Shown: one piece after another, positions 24,377-38,072 of the stretch
How the letters are laid out: the number at the start of each line of letters is the position of its first letter
How positions within the stretch are numbered: position 1 is the first letter of the stretch
Assembly (NCBI RefSeq): GCF_000004075.3
Contig: NC_026657.2
Location: 22,848,408 to 22,912,407, forward strand
From: Cucumis sativus
Lineage: Eukaryota > Streptophyta > Magnoliopsida > Cucurbitales > Cucurbitaceae
DNA length: 64,000 bases
Reading direction: 5' to 3'
Notes under the pieces: generated by a model
What the model saw: the letters and a program-made list of their open reading frames with translations, nothing else
Databases searched by the model: none
Told to the model about the DNA's origin: nothing
Translations under genes and position numbers: made by a program

Positions 24377-25188
24377 GGTAGCCAAAGACAGAATGTGATG
24401 ATCTGACTTTTTCCAGAATATCTTTTTTCTTTCTCAATATAAATTCAATGGCGCTTGTACCGTATTTGTAATCGCATTTTATATATAATGGTGGTGAATC
24501 CCCGCCAGTTTTATTTGTAGTTCTATCTATCCCAGGTTGAAATTTTTTATTCTTTTGAAATTTGGCCAAAGATATCTTGTTTTTGTTTTATTTACACGAA
24601 TTAGAATTCTTTTTGAACTGTCTGCCTTTTATTTAATGTCGACCAAATTGTTTATTTAATTTTTAATCTTTTCTTGTTTGTAAAAAAGCTGTCAGAATTT
24701 ACTTGACTTTTCTGATTTGGGAGACTTAGCTGCTTTTTTCCCAAGCCCTACGTGTGAATTTGTCTCAGATGAACTTGAATTCACTTTATTTAAATTTTAA
24801 GTTAACTTGTCCATAGTTTGCAGTTAATTTTCGCTTTCTACGTCACGATTGGAATAGCTGTGTTCATGTACGTGGAAGAAGGGATAGTTGGGGTATTAAC
24901 TTTCCTTGGTTTTGTAATTTTATTGAATTGTTATTGTCAGAAACTCTAGCGTCGTCTTGCTGGAAATAGGCAGACTTTTGTTTTGGTTTCCCTAAAAAAA
25001 AAAAGGAAAAAGAAGACATAACTCAAAAGGAAAATGCATAACTATGGATAAAAGACAGTGTTGTTTAGTTGTTAAAATAAATAAATAAATTTAGAGTATT
25101 TATATCACACCAAAAAGCCTTATATTACAAACATAACCAAGAAAAAAAATGAGGTGAATCTTTTGCATTGAGCGCCTAAATGCAGTGA
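24377..25188. other. spacer between two convergent genes
   Basis: About 0.8 kb of AT-rich DNA shared by the 3' ends of the transporter gene (+) and the HNH-like gene (-). No gene is seen in it. Confidence 0.6.
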
Positions 25189-25194
25189 TTTATT
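25189..25194 (-). terminator. candidate polyadenylation signal of the HNH-like gene
   Basis: AATAAA on the minus strand, 114 bp beyond the stop codon of the gene ending at 25308. Confidence 0.45.
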
Positions 25195-25307
25195 GGTTTT
25201 GCAAGTAACCAACAACACCCAGAATAACAAAAGGGAAAAAAAAGAAAAAAAAGAACTTATGGACATTCTCATACAGACAACACTGGCATAATCGAAACAG
25301 GGAAGTT

Positions 25308-28300
25308 TCATGTCCTAATAACTGCCTTCTTGAGTGTCTTGATAGAAGATTTGATAAAGCTGTTTCTCGAAGCATGATCTTCAACATCGACGTTGTCGTC
25401 CCCACTTACCATTGGTTTCTTTCCCATACAGTCTACTCCCCTTTTCATCCCTAAGATCAGAGATGGTGATGATGGGATTCTCCTAAATATCCTTGCACTG
25501 TCTGATCTTGTGAATTTTATTTCCTTTCCACTCTGCTCTTTCTTTTCACTCTCTTCAATGTTCACGTCTTTTTCGCTTTTGCTGTCAATCCTGTCTTTCT
25601 CTTCAACAGTACGTTCTTTATCACCCGTCTCTTTGTTGTTTTTCTCTTCTGTAGTCGTCGAGACATCGACCTCCTTCTGTGGGGAATTTGCATTCATTTT
25701 TGTGCTTCTGCTGCTTTCATCTTCATTTTGGAGACGTGCATCTTCTTGGTTCTCATCCAACAGCATTTGAAGCCACTTCTCAATGTTTCCTTTCCCTCGT
25801 TGTTTTCTACTCTCTTCGTCTTCTTCTTCTTCTTCGACATCTGACTCTTGCATGAAAGGGAATAGCAGCATGTCGTGTCTCTTTGCTTCTCCTATTTCTA
25901 GGTTTTGAAACCTTTGAGTAATTAAGCTTTCTTCCGCTAATGGAACAATTGCTTTGCTGTTCTCATGTTCACCAGGCTTCTCCATGGCCACATCACTTTC
26001 CTTTTGGTTCTGCTCTCCATTTTGAGACAAACCACATTCAGAAGCTCTTTGTTCTTCCTCTAGAAATAGTCTGAGCTCTTTGTGTGTAGGTGTCTTTGGC
26101 TTGATTCCTGGCAAAAAGAAAGTTGGAGTTTTAGAGTCTGTTTCTTCCAATAGCATTTTGTCCATTCTTAATCTTTTTCGAGCCTGATCGTGTTCAGGCC
26201 TCAACTGTTTCTCCAGCTCATCTCTCTGTCTATATTTTTGGTAGAGATCCTTCTCGGCAGCATTACAAATTGCCTTCTGTGCTTCAAGCCGGGCCATTAG
26301 CGCATTACTCGCTGCTTGGTTTAGCCTCAACTGCTCCTTGTAAATAACACTCCTACAAGAAAAACAATCACATTGCCAAGCTTAAGTCTATTTGGACAAT
26401 AATCCAAGCTTTACATGTTGGTTTTCACAAAACGTGCAATTAAGTTTTATAATCTTACTGGTGCATGGTATCCCGGATCATCTTCTCCAGCATTGTCTTA
26501 TGAGATGATTGTGCCTCTGCTAATCGCCTACATTTCTCTGCTCTTCGTTTATGCTTAATTAATTTCAGTTCCAAGTCCTGAATTGTGAGCTTCTCTTCTT
26601 CATTATTTAGCTTCATATCATTCACTTCACCATCCACTCTCTGTATTTCAGCCTTCAGCTTTGCCCTTTCATCTCTTTGTCTAAGGGAATCTCTGGCCAT
26701 GACAATGGCTTGGTAAGGGTTTGCAATGAAGTCCGGGTTTTCATTCTCTTTAAGAAGTTCAGGTTTCACTTTTCGTGCAGCTGATATTAGAGATGGAATT
26801 TAAAAGTTATCGAATTTGACTGATTTATATTTAAATTTCTAGTATGAAATCAAAATTTAACCCCAAGAGCAAGAGATAAAGAATGAGAAGAATTTCATAA
26901 AACTAACCAACTATAGGGATACTTGGTCTTGGTTGCCTATTGTAGTCCAATGATCTCAAAGGTGATGAAGAATCATAACATTCTCTTCGAGATAAAACGA
27001 TGGCAGCTGGAGCAAAGCCGAGTCGCTCTTTGGCTTCCACAAAATGTTGTGGAAAAGAGTGAGATTCAACTGTCTGTGAAGTATTCAGCTCTTCATTTTC
27101 GCCTTCAAAGAACAAAAAAGAAAATGCTCTACGCCTGCCATCAATACATCATGAAAATACAAACATACATCACCACCTTATCATTCATGAACTCAAATAA
27201 ACATCAATCAAGAAACTTAATGCAAACCTACCTGAAATCTGAGTTGGATGAAGCAAAGATTGATAGAAACTGGTTTACAGAGATACCTAATTGAAAATCC
27301 CACCAAGGGACCAAGAACTCTAACTTGTGATGCTTCCTCTTGCAGGCTTGCCATTGTAGTATCCGTAAATTGCTTGGAACAGTCAGTCCTCCTCCTGTGT
27401 TACAGCAAAAAAACAATAAGAAAAGGAGAGACAAAAAAATAAAGAAGTCGACGAATTTAGAACAAAATTTGAAGTATACTTGAGCAGGGAAACCAATGAT
27501 CAATATCCCAAGCAAGTGGTGAAGCAGAATCAGCATGATAATACAGAACATTGCCGTAATGGTCAACTCGAATTACTGCAGGATCAAAGCCAGCATTCCT
27601 GGTATAGAAGAAATCAGCTGATTTTAAACAAGCAAATACAAAAGATTTTAGAAAATTTAGATATGGAAATTCAGCTATTTACCCGAGATGATTGAGTTGC
27701 TTCCATAAGAGACTCACAAAAAGCTTAGGCTTCGTAGTAGGCTTTGCCTTTGGATTTATAATTGGAAACAACTTATCAAGTTCTCGTGCTGTTGCGGTCT
27801 GAATACAGAAACAATCAATATAATGAAATTGATATCTTGATCTATGCCTAAGGATATCTGGAATACGACAAACAGAGTAAAATTTGTTTGAAGATACGAG
27901 AAATCGCATCATTTTCACTATATCCAGCACAATTTAAGCCAACAATGAAACTCAAAATGAGAAGTTTCGGTTTCTGCAAACATTGCTAAAGTTCTATAGA
28001 CTTGAAATAGTTTGAGATCGATTAGGAGATTCCATTTCCTTGCTGAATTGACATCATAATATCAAAAGCCAATTAGAAATAGAAATTTTGAAGAGAAATT
28101 GTTCGGATATCCACAAAAGCCAATTAGAAAGAAACTAAGGAGTAATCATATACAATATCCTAAAAAATAACAGAAAGAACTCAATCCCTAAAATGTTAAA
28201 TCGAACAATTCGAACAACACAGCACTAAAATCTCAATTCAGTTGATTTCATTTCCTTGCGGAATTCACGTCATAATATCAAAACATTCCCTCCAGAAATG

Positions 28301-28648
28301 GAAAATTTGAAGTGAAAATTGCCAATTAGAAAGGAACTAAGGAGTGATGATATAAAATTTCCCCCAAAATGACAGAAAGAGGTCAATCCCTAAAATGTTC
28401 GATCGAACAATTCAATCAGCACACACTAAAACCTCAGTTGAGTCAATTCTTGGTCAATTTAGCGTAGAAAAGTTTAATTTGTACTGTACCTCTCGTTTCT
28501 TGAGACTATAAGGCGTGAAGGTGAAAGGAGGACCATGAGTGTACAATCCAGCTTGTCGATCGCGGCAGAGCTTGGCATAAGCTTGCGGGTGGCCGACAGC
28601 TTCATCGATCGCCATTTCTACTTCACTAAACAAGCAATTGTCGGCCAT
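25308..28648 (-). CDS. conserved plant protein with HNH-like motif and coiled coil
   Basis: Seven exons read on the minus strand: 28648-28490, 27798-27683, 27598-27480, 27394-27232, 27134-26908, 26780-26459 and 26352-25308. All introns are GT-AG and the phases sum to an open frame of 716 residues. The N-terminal part (MADNCLFSEVEMAIDEAVGH ... LFVSLLWKQLNHLG) matches my memory of a single-copy family conserved in land plants with no settled function. Residues 123-145 read DIDHWFPCSRGG...NLRILQ, which fits the HNH nuclease consensus (DxDHxxPxSxGG...NLxxLC) except that the last helix has Gln-Trp, and there is no second Cys pair. Residues about 270-430 are charged and heptad-like, a likely coiled coil. 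An acidic run (EEEEEDEE, about 542-549) and a Lys/Glu-rich tail follow. ATG at 28648 is the only sensible start; codons upstream have no in-frame ATG. It is convergent with the transporter gene. Nuclease activity is not shown by the sequence. Confidence 0.9.
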
Positions 28649-28658
28649 TATCTTCAAT

Positions 28659-28689
28659 CTTCTTCTTCTTCTTCTTCTTCTTCTTCTTC
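28659..28689 (-). repeat. GAA microsatellite in the 5' leader of the HNH-like gene
   Basis: A CTT run of about ten units on the plus strand (GAA on the transcribed sense strand) lies 11 bp upstream of the start codon. GAA/CTT leaders are common in plant genes and vary in length. Confidence 0.8.
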
Positions 28690-29902
28690 GCTTAAAATTG
28701 AGCTGAGATGAAGAAACTGACAGAGGAGCGTTAGAAGAGATAATAAGATACTGTTTTCCTTTTTTTTCTTTTTCTTTTAGGTATCAAAAAGAATCCAACG
28801 GTCGAATTCGGATTTAATATCGGTTTATTAATGGGTTTCAAATTCTATTGTCACGTTGCTGAAACGGTGCGTATGATGGTAATGGCAACGGCTATTATTT
28901 AGAATGGCCCACAATAATTAAATTGGGTTTTGTATTTGGGCCCATTTCATGATGGTCCTCTTTTTCAATACACAAAACTCAAATTTCAAACTTAACTTCA
29001 ACCATTACCAGGACCCTAATATTATTTGTGATTTTTTTAGACAACAAATCTGGGGTTATCATTACAATTTAAACATTAACCTCCAAACAAGAAGTACAAT
29101 ATATCTAAACAACTTTACATCATCATACCTATTTATATTTTTTTCAAATCAGTCACCTAATCAATGTTTAAATTAAAGATATATTTTATCGCAACCTAGT
29201 CAAGGTATCAATTAGGAGAAGTATAATCTTTTTCTTTTTAGGTCGCTGCCACACTATTTCATATCTTATTTTTGCTCCAAACTTTAAAGAATTTCTACTT
29301 CAATAATAGTTTTGAAACATTTGTAAAAGTTTCCAAATGTACGATAAGTAACGAGAAGTTTTCTTAAAAAAGATAAACAGAAAAGTTATGTACATTTTTA
29401 CATATACATGTGATAACAATTTTTTTTTAACATAATTAAATATACCTTTTCTATGGCCAAAAGTACCTTTGTCTCATCTTTAAAAAACAAAAAAAAAAAC
29501 CTTAATCTCATGATAGCATCCCTATGAACCTCAAAATTAGAGATTCATTCTCCCACTACTCACAATTTGTTCAAACATCTTCACCAATTTATTAGTTTCT
29601 CACTCACTACAACTTTCTTTTTCTTTTCTTTAGGATCCTCCAACTTGGATTGGGCCTATTTATCACTTCAGCCTCAAAGTTATTGTTGACCCAATATTCA
29701 ATAATGTATTGGATATGAAATAGAAGACAGCCTAGGTCTAAAAAAAATGAAAATATTAATTTAGTTTAAGTATATTAAATAAACTAATAATTATATCCAT
29801 TTAAATTTTCAATTTTGAAAGTTATATTAATTTAAACTCCAAACTAATGAGCAAGAAATTTCGACCAATTAAATCATGCCACATCATCATAACAAATATT
29901 TG

Positions 29903-30480
29903 ATAATTATATTTTTATTGAATTTTGATAATTAAGTTTACTCAATAAAACCCAATTCAAATCCAATAAGTAGATTAGTCAAGTCGAAACTCGATGTGGT
30001 CCAATAAAGCAAATGAGTCCAAGCCCAACAGACAAATTGGTCCAAGAACAAGCCCGACAAGTAAATGGACCCATGCCCACCTAAAAGCCCACAAAATTTC
30101 TCTATAAATAAAGACTTTTGCCATTCATTTGAGGGGTATTTGGTTGAAGGAAGAATTGAAACTTTGAAGAATTGAAGATTCAGACTTCTACAAGCTCTCT
30201 CAAGACGTGCAAGTTCGTATCAACCCTGAGATTAACAACTTCTGGAAGATTGAAGACTTGGAAGATTAAACTTTCCTCGAATTCCAGAAGATCGAAGTTT
30301 AAATCGACTTGCAACTACAACATCCTGAAGATCAAAGATAAAAAAGTTATAAGTTTTAGCTTGTATTCGAGAAAAAAGCATCAAATAAGTAAATATTAGA
30401 GATTGTATCTGCTATATCAATCAATATACAAAGTTCAATTGCACGAAATACATTTCTTCGAAACCTCGTGTGAACACTAA
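29903..30480 (+). repeat. possible solo LTR or retrotransposon fragment
   Basis: A TATA-like CTCTATAAATAAAG at about 30101 sits inside a stretch whose composition (CCCA-rich before, GAAGATTGAAG-rich after, then AT-rich with a TTCGAAACCTCGTG end) resembles U3-R-U5 of plant LTRs. No internal retrotransposon region flanks it, and clear ends and a target duplication were not found. Confidence 0.3.
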
Positions 30481-33400
30481 CGATTGTATCAATTTAAATC
30501 TTTCAATATATTTTATTATTTGGATACACTTTGTAAACCTTCATTGTTTAAATCAATACTTTTAAGAAAGATAAGAGTTTTCAATTGAAAGTTATTAGTA
30601 AGGTTTAAATTAACACCATTACTAGTTTAAAGTTTAAATTGATATGTGACTCAAATCTTATGATTATAAATTGATATGTGATAAAATAAAGATAAAATAA
30701 ATTATTTATTTGATTGTTGATGAAATGGTTTGATATGTGAATTCAATAATTTATTTGTTCATAATAACTATTGAATTTAAATTTAAGGTACACTCTCTAC
30801 AGAAATTGTTAGTTATATCATGGCTGTTGATGAAGGAATATAATCTCTCCTCCCACAAACTCCTTTTAATTTATTATACTTTGTAGAAAAATTGGATAAA
30901 ATAACATAATTTTATGGCATGTTTGGTAAGCAATATGAAGACAATAGATGGAATGAAAAAACAAAAAATGTATATTATGTTAATATGGCGAAAATATTTA
31001 ATTTCATATAGAAAAGATAGGTTCAATTCGTTATTGATTTGGATTTTGCAGCTATGAAATTAAAGTGAGATTCAGATGGATGTGAATGATTTTTCAGAGA
31101 ATTTAATCCATATGGAATTCATGAACTTAAAATATGCATTAAATGCAGTATGGTTATATATTTATGAATTCATCCAAAGTGCTCCTTTAACAAAAAAAAA
31201 AAAAAAATGTATTTTTAAAAATATAACAAAAACCACCAAATATTTACATTGTACAACAATTTACAAATCTATGGACCGATGATTAATTGTCATTCAAGGA
31301 CGCGTAATATATTTAAACAACAATCGTTTAGATTTTTCTTGTTTCATGATCATTTATATTTGATCGTTTAAATTTTGCTACCAAAATCTAAATGATTTTT
31401 AAATATTCTTTGATACCGAATGATTTAGATTTTGGTACACGATCTTAATCAAATAACAATTTGAAAAAAAATAAAAAAACAATTGTAGAAGAAGAAAAAA
31501 ACGACAAAAGAAAGAATATAGAAAAGAAGAGCAAATATAAATATTTTAAAAAATTACATAAAAAGAGATTAATACTTTTTAAAAAATGAAGAGTTTTATA
31601 AAAGAATTTATTCTGTTACACACTTTGTAAATATTTTAACCGTTTATTATATTTATGAAAATTCAGAATATAAACAGAAAAAGAATCTCACGTCTTTGAG
31701 TGTCAGCTATAACACAACGACTTTCTAACCTCTTTTACTGGGATGTTTCGTTTCATTTACTAACATTCTGATAATGCAATTGTTGATTTAAAATTAGGTT
31801 TGGGTCTCCTTCAAAATTGATCCCATCTCCTTCCGGATCAATCTTAATAAACTTAAGTTTTCCATTGACATTGATTGAAGATGTGGTCAGAGTTGGGATG
31901 TTTGGAGTTGCAAAATTTATGGTTTGGATTCAATATTTTGCCTCTTGCTTTTCTACAGTAGCTAACCTAGATGGCTAACTTTTATGTAATTGAAACTAGT
32001 ACTCTATGATCACCTTTGTAGTTAACAACACAATTTTGTACGTACTTCCTCTAAATAATACTCATGACTACCTTTTCCATCTGTAAAAGAATCAATACAA
32101 GTTTGCTATACGACAACCACAAAGACTACATATATAACTAAATCTAATACCATTATCTTCTATTTTAACCTTCATGTTACACAAATCTAACAAGGGACGA
32201 CATGTACCCTCTTTCATATGTAGACTAAACAAAATGTTACTGCTACAAGATTAGAAACAGTTTAATATCTTCATTTGCCCTCTTCTAAAGTTAGACCAAA
32301 CTTGTAGAGTTTCACCAAAATTAAATTTATTTGTTAACAATTAGCTAGCAATGGCATCTAAAAGAAAGAAAAATTAAATAAAAACATTAGAGTTGTAAAG
32401 GTAAGATTTACAACATAGTCCATAAATCAATAGTGTAAATATTATAGTCCTGAAGGAAAGGGAAGAAAACCAATGGACAAAGTCTTGCAATTAGGAGAAA
32501 TTTGCACCATTTTACAAATAAAGTCAGAACTTCTTTGGAATGAAAATAACACTTTCCACCACACTAAGCAAGTTGGAAGAAAAATTAAGGTAATGAATTA
32601 AGGCCATGTTCAATCCTACTGAAAAAGTAACAAGGAAGGAGGGAGTTGGGCCAAATGGCCTAATTATTCTCTCCTCCCCTTCCTTACGTAGGCTTTATAT
32701 CTTAATTAGGTAGTGATTCAATCCTCATCTTTTACTGTTTTTAGAAGATTATATTTAACTCCTTCACCTAACATTTACAACACTCAACTGCGACTTACCA
32801 TTATTGTTTTCTTTTTCTACTAAATTAAGTTTGTTTATAATTATATTACTTACCAATTATCCTTATATTATGCTTTCTTTGACATTAGTATATTCAGAAA
32901 TTTAATGCAAGGATTGAAAAGACACGAGTGTTCACACATAGTTTGGTAAACCTTTTAATTAAAACCATATTTATTATTATGGTTTTGGGTCAAAGGTCGT
33001 AGTTCAAGTACTACTTTGATTGGCTTACCCGAATTCAAAATTTCTCAATTATATTAACAAAACCTCTAAAAAATAGTAGGCCACATTCATTTGCTTATTA
33101 TTTCCTCTTCAACCACGGTTGTTTTTAGAGTTTTGAATGTAATTAAGATTATTGAAAATTGGAGAAGCATTACAAAATGTGAATAATTAATAACAAACAA
33201 AAATGAGATCGTAAAACATAAAACCAATAAGAAAAAATGTTTGATAATTGAAAATGATAGAAATAGAAAATTAGATTTGATTAGAAATAGAGTGTTAGAA
33301 ATTGAAATACAAACTTTTCCACGAGGAAAATGATAGTAATTAAAGCAAAAGATTCGTTGGAAAAGAAATTGTGGTGAAGAAAAGATTTGAGAAAATTGAA

Positions 33401-33789
33401 TGTTTCACGTTGTAGGATTTGATGGGAAAATTAAAAAGAATTGACATTAATGTTAGATGGAAAATATATACATTAATTTAGCAACACCTATCGTACATAA
33501 TGTCATTTCTCACATTCACACGAAAAACAAAAATGGCATGCTCCTTTGGTAATCATTTTTTCTTTTTTCTTTTAAAAATGAATTATAGACCCTAACTTTC
33601 TTTTAAATTTGGTCTCATCCAAATCATAGTAAGAAATAGTGAGAAACAGCCCAATATTCAAATTCTTTACAAAATATACCAAATTTCATTCGACTCATTT
33701 AATTATTTTTGCCATATTTTTTTAGTTTTATTATTCATAAGAACTCTCATTTTCATTTTTTGTGTTTAGATTGCACTTTCAAGTGATTA

Positions 33790-34535
33790 ATTTAAAAATA
33801 AGGCCACCACACCTCTAGCAAACCTCGTTGGCCAATCTCTGACAATCATCTCTGCCGACTAACTGTCGTTAGCCAACATTCAATTATTATCTACCGTTTT
33901 TCCCACGCTTACAACCAACCTCGACAACCGCTTTCAGACAATCATCATAGGCAAAACTTCGTGTTACTATTTCTCAGTTATCGTCAATCGTCATTGGTGA
34001 ACTTGCTTTGGCTATCGTTTTTTTGTTATTGTTGTCCATCAAATGCTGACGACCAACTTTCGCGAACCGTTTTTTCGACAACCATTGTTGATCCATTTCC
34101 GACAACCACAGTTGACCAATTTTTGACAGACATTTTATTGATGTTCGACACTTGCTAACTTCCAACTACCATTTTTCAACGACCGCCACTTACAGCCTTT
34201 TGTCACCATTTTTTTATGATTATTTTTCGGCAATCGTTGCCAACCAACTTTCAGTGACCATTTTTTAGTGATTGTCCCTAATGCACTATCGGCCATTGTT
34301 GATTGTTGTTGGCAAACCTCACGTGATCACCATTTTTCTGGCAACTGCTTTTTACAACTACCAATGGTCAACTTTCTTTTACCATTTGTTTGCAACAACT
34401 GTCGACCATCCTCTAACAAACGCTTTTTGACAACTGTCTTCAATCAACTTTCAACAACCTTTTTCGGTGATTTGTCTCCGATCAACCTCTTGTCACTATT
34501 CTTTTAGTGATCATCGTTAGCTAACCTTCTCTCAC
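33790..34535. repeat. degenerate minisatellite-like block (CAACC/GACAACC words)
   Basis: About 750 bp built from imperfect recurrences of words such as CCAACTTTC, GACAACC(A/G), CACCATTTTT and TTTTTAGTGAT at irregular intervals of about 30-60 bp. Copies are too diverged for a fixed period. On the minus strand the words become GGTTGTTGAAAGTTG, close to the repeated words near 8900-9117. Confidence 0.5.
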
Positions 34536-35817
34536 AGTATAATTGTCATCAAGTTATTGTTTTGAAATATAGCAAAATGTATCCTTAAGTTGATGCATAT
34601 TTGTATTTAATCCAAAGGGTTGTCAAGAAGAATGACAAATTATGACTTTTACTTTGACAAAATAGCAAAAATAAATTTAAATTGTTAAAATAGCAAAACA
34701 TAAAAATTAGAAAAATAAATAAATGAAACAATCCCTCAAATGCCTCTAACAAATATGTAAAATACAATTGTTCACATAAACCTCAAATACATTGTAATTG
34801 AAATAACATACATATGCCACATAGAAATTTCCCCCAAAAAACATAAAGATTAGAATGTTTGTATTAATGGGAAGCTCAAAATTTAAAATATCTGCAAGTG
34901 ATCATTTTTTCCCTTGGATTTCAGCTGCTTACTTTCTTTTTTCATTCGAAACCCTAAAGAAAGTTTAAAAATCATTTGAAACCATCAATTTATAAAATAA
35001 TTCAAAAGGGGAGCATTATTTATATTATAATAAAGATAAAATCATGAAATTATACCATATAATTCAAAACTTGTATACATCCGTGAGTTCGTCCACTCAA
35101 ATCAGTGAGTTCTTCAAGTTCTTCATACATTCAAGATTCACTTGAGCTCTTATCCTCTCTTGTTTGGAAGAAAAATTTTATCTCTCTCATTGTGTTTGTA
35201 TTTGGTCGGTTGCCCTTTCTCTCACTCTCCTTCTTTTCTTTTCTCTAATAAAACCTAAAAGATGAAGATTCAAATAATTGCAAAAATGTCATTTAAACAT
35301 AATTAAATTATAAATTATAAATTCAAATTGTTATTAAAAATATATATTAAAATTCAAATTCTCTTATTAAAAATATATATTATGTCTAATTTAATAAATG
35401 GTTTAAAATATAACAAATTTGAAAATATTGTATATAATAAAATATAACAAATTCAAATTTAAATTAGTGATTGCCATTCTTTTAGGGATTAGATTGAGAA
35501 ATAGTTGAAAATTTCTCCTCTGAAAAACTACATATCTTTATCTTGAACTCTACTTAGAAAGGTGTTGCGATCCCGATTATTCCTGCTCCGCTTCTTTGTC
35601 TTTTAGAACTCAAATTCTTTCTTCTCAAAGTCGCATATTGAATTGTGCCTTCGTTTTAGAGTCGGATAAATCACATGGACCTGACACTCCAGACTGGATC
35701 TTGTAGGAGCTTTCTACCCTTTACAACGTTCTCATTAAAGAAGCGAAGGCTCTTTGAAGATTTTGAGTTTTACAAATTAGGAGAAAGAAATAGAAAGTGC
35801 GTGAAGAATGGGGAGAA

Positions 35818-36772
35818 ATATTTATTAAACATAAGTTTTATGAATTAAATAAATAAATGTTAACTAATTTGATTTAAATATTAAAAATCCGAAAATTGGT
35901 TATGAATTATAGGCATATATTTAGGATATATTGAAAAAATCTTGTCAATCCCAAAAATATCATAAATTAGTTCATATTTTTCAAAATTGGTTTCAGTTTG
36001 CAAATACACTATATCTGTGATTGTATGGTATTTGGTCTCATTATTTGTATCATGCAAATACACTGTATCGGTAAAACATATATTATCCTACATAAAAATG
36101 TATGAACACATATTATACTTCTTGATTCAGATATGCATATATAACAAGGATGATTAGAAATAAAACGTCACAAACGAAATAAAATGTCTAATTAAAATAA
36201 ATATAAATATTAACGTAATTAAAAAATACAAGCTGAAAAAATAATTATTTTATACAAGAGGCACAATAAATTAATTTTTTAATAAAAATCAACCAAAATA
36301 AGTGTATAATCATAATTAGCATGATTGTAAGGATGTAATATAATGACTCGAAAATGATTGAAATTCTCATAACCATTTTTTATATTAACCCTGCGTACTA
36401 TTTATTATCTCATAATTTTTTAAATAATTTAAAATATAAATCTTACGAAAAATATTGAGTAAGTGATTGTCATTATTTTAGGTATTATATTTCATAATAT
36501 TTGAATTCAAAATATTATGAAATCTAATGAATAAGTAATGGTTGAAAATCTTTTAGTAATTTTTTAGGGGAATCTTTATTAAACATCTTTTATGAATTAA
36601 ATAAATAAATGTTAATCAATTTGATTGAAATACTAAAAATTTATTATGAATTATACGCATATAGAGATATTGGGAAAATCTTGTCAATCCTGAAAATATC
36701 ATAGTTAATATTTTTCCAAACTGATTGTAGTTTGCAAATACACTATATATGATATTTGGCCTCCTTAAGCAA
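35818..36772. repeat. diverged direct repeat, two clear copies
   Basis: About 240 bp starting near 35818 (TTATTAAACATAAG, GAATTAAATAAATAAATG, CTTGTCAATCC, GTTTGCAAATACACTATAT) recur in the same order near 36571-36772. A third, weaker copy may follow at about 36825-37030. Nothing coding. Confidence 0.6.
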
Positions 36773-38029
36773 AAGTGATGAAACGTACCTTGAAGGAATA
36801 ATATTATCAATGATTTTATGGTGTGAATTAAATAATGTGAAATAAATAGATATTATTAAAAATAATTTGTTAAGCATTTGATTTAAAGTGTACAAATTGA
36901 AGGCATGAATCTAACCTATATATATTGGTTAAATGAGATCAATCCAAAACATAAATATCTATTTAATATTATTATAAAATTGAATGATATGAAAATACAC
37001 TTTATGTGTTATATTATCTTAGTTTACGCGACACAAATATACTATAACTGAAAAAAAAATGAGTTGCAGACTATAAGGGGTAAAATTGGTTGAAAATTTG
37101 TAAAAAAAAACTACGACTTTGCTAAAAATCAAATTATTTTTAAAATTTGCTATTTTCCAAATTGTACTCTATTATTTTGTCATTTTTACCGGTACGAGTG
37201 ATCCAAAATAGAAACAAACTTAAACATTTAAGGATTAATTGCAACAAATATTTAATTAAGTTATTTGTTTTTGAGTAAATTTAATAAACTATAAAAATAT
37301 TACAACATTCAATTAAAAGTGAACCAAATATAGTAAAAATATTCAAAGCAAAATTGAACTATAAATGATCCTTGAGGACTAATTTTGAGTTTATTATTGA
37401 AATTATAATAAGTAAATTAGATGTTATGATATATATTTTTTAGAATAATAGAGAATATAGTTTGAGTGACTTATGATATATTTATTTTAGAAAAATACAA
37501 ATACATTTTTATAGTTTCGAAAAACATATTTGTTTATTTTTAAATAAGATGTTTGTGGCCAAGAAAGAGTTCAATTTCATGTATACTTTAATTGTCAATC
37601 ATTTTCAACACCATGTTTTATTCACCAAAATGAAAAAACTTCAAATTAGGCCTTTTGGTCTACAATTTGAAGTAAATGCAATCCTTTTCCTTTTCCAACT
37701 GTATGTTGGTGATATATTTTGTAGAAGAAAACCCATTCTTATAGAAAACATTGAACTTGTTTCATTTGGATAGTATAGTTGCGTATATAATTACTCTATT
37801 CATGAAGTAGAATGCTCTACAAACAAAACTTATTCAACTATGACTTTGGAGGGATTTTAAAAATGATAGATAATTTTAAATCACTTCAATTACTCCTAAT
37901 ATGCCCTAAAAGCTACATTTTGGAATTGGTTTTGAACCCAAAAATATTATAATATGTATATTACATTCAAGTAGAAGCATCTTGAAAGTAGCTCTGAGTA
38001 TAGATAAGCCCATACTCTACTCATCCCTT

Positions 38030-38072
38030 CACACACACACACATACAAACATACAAACATACATATACCTTA
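38030..38072. repeat. CA/CATA microsatellite
   Basis: A CA dinucleotide run followed by CATACAAA units; a simple variable repeat in AT-rich DNA. Confidence 0.75.
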
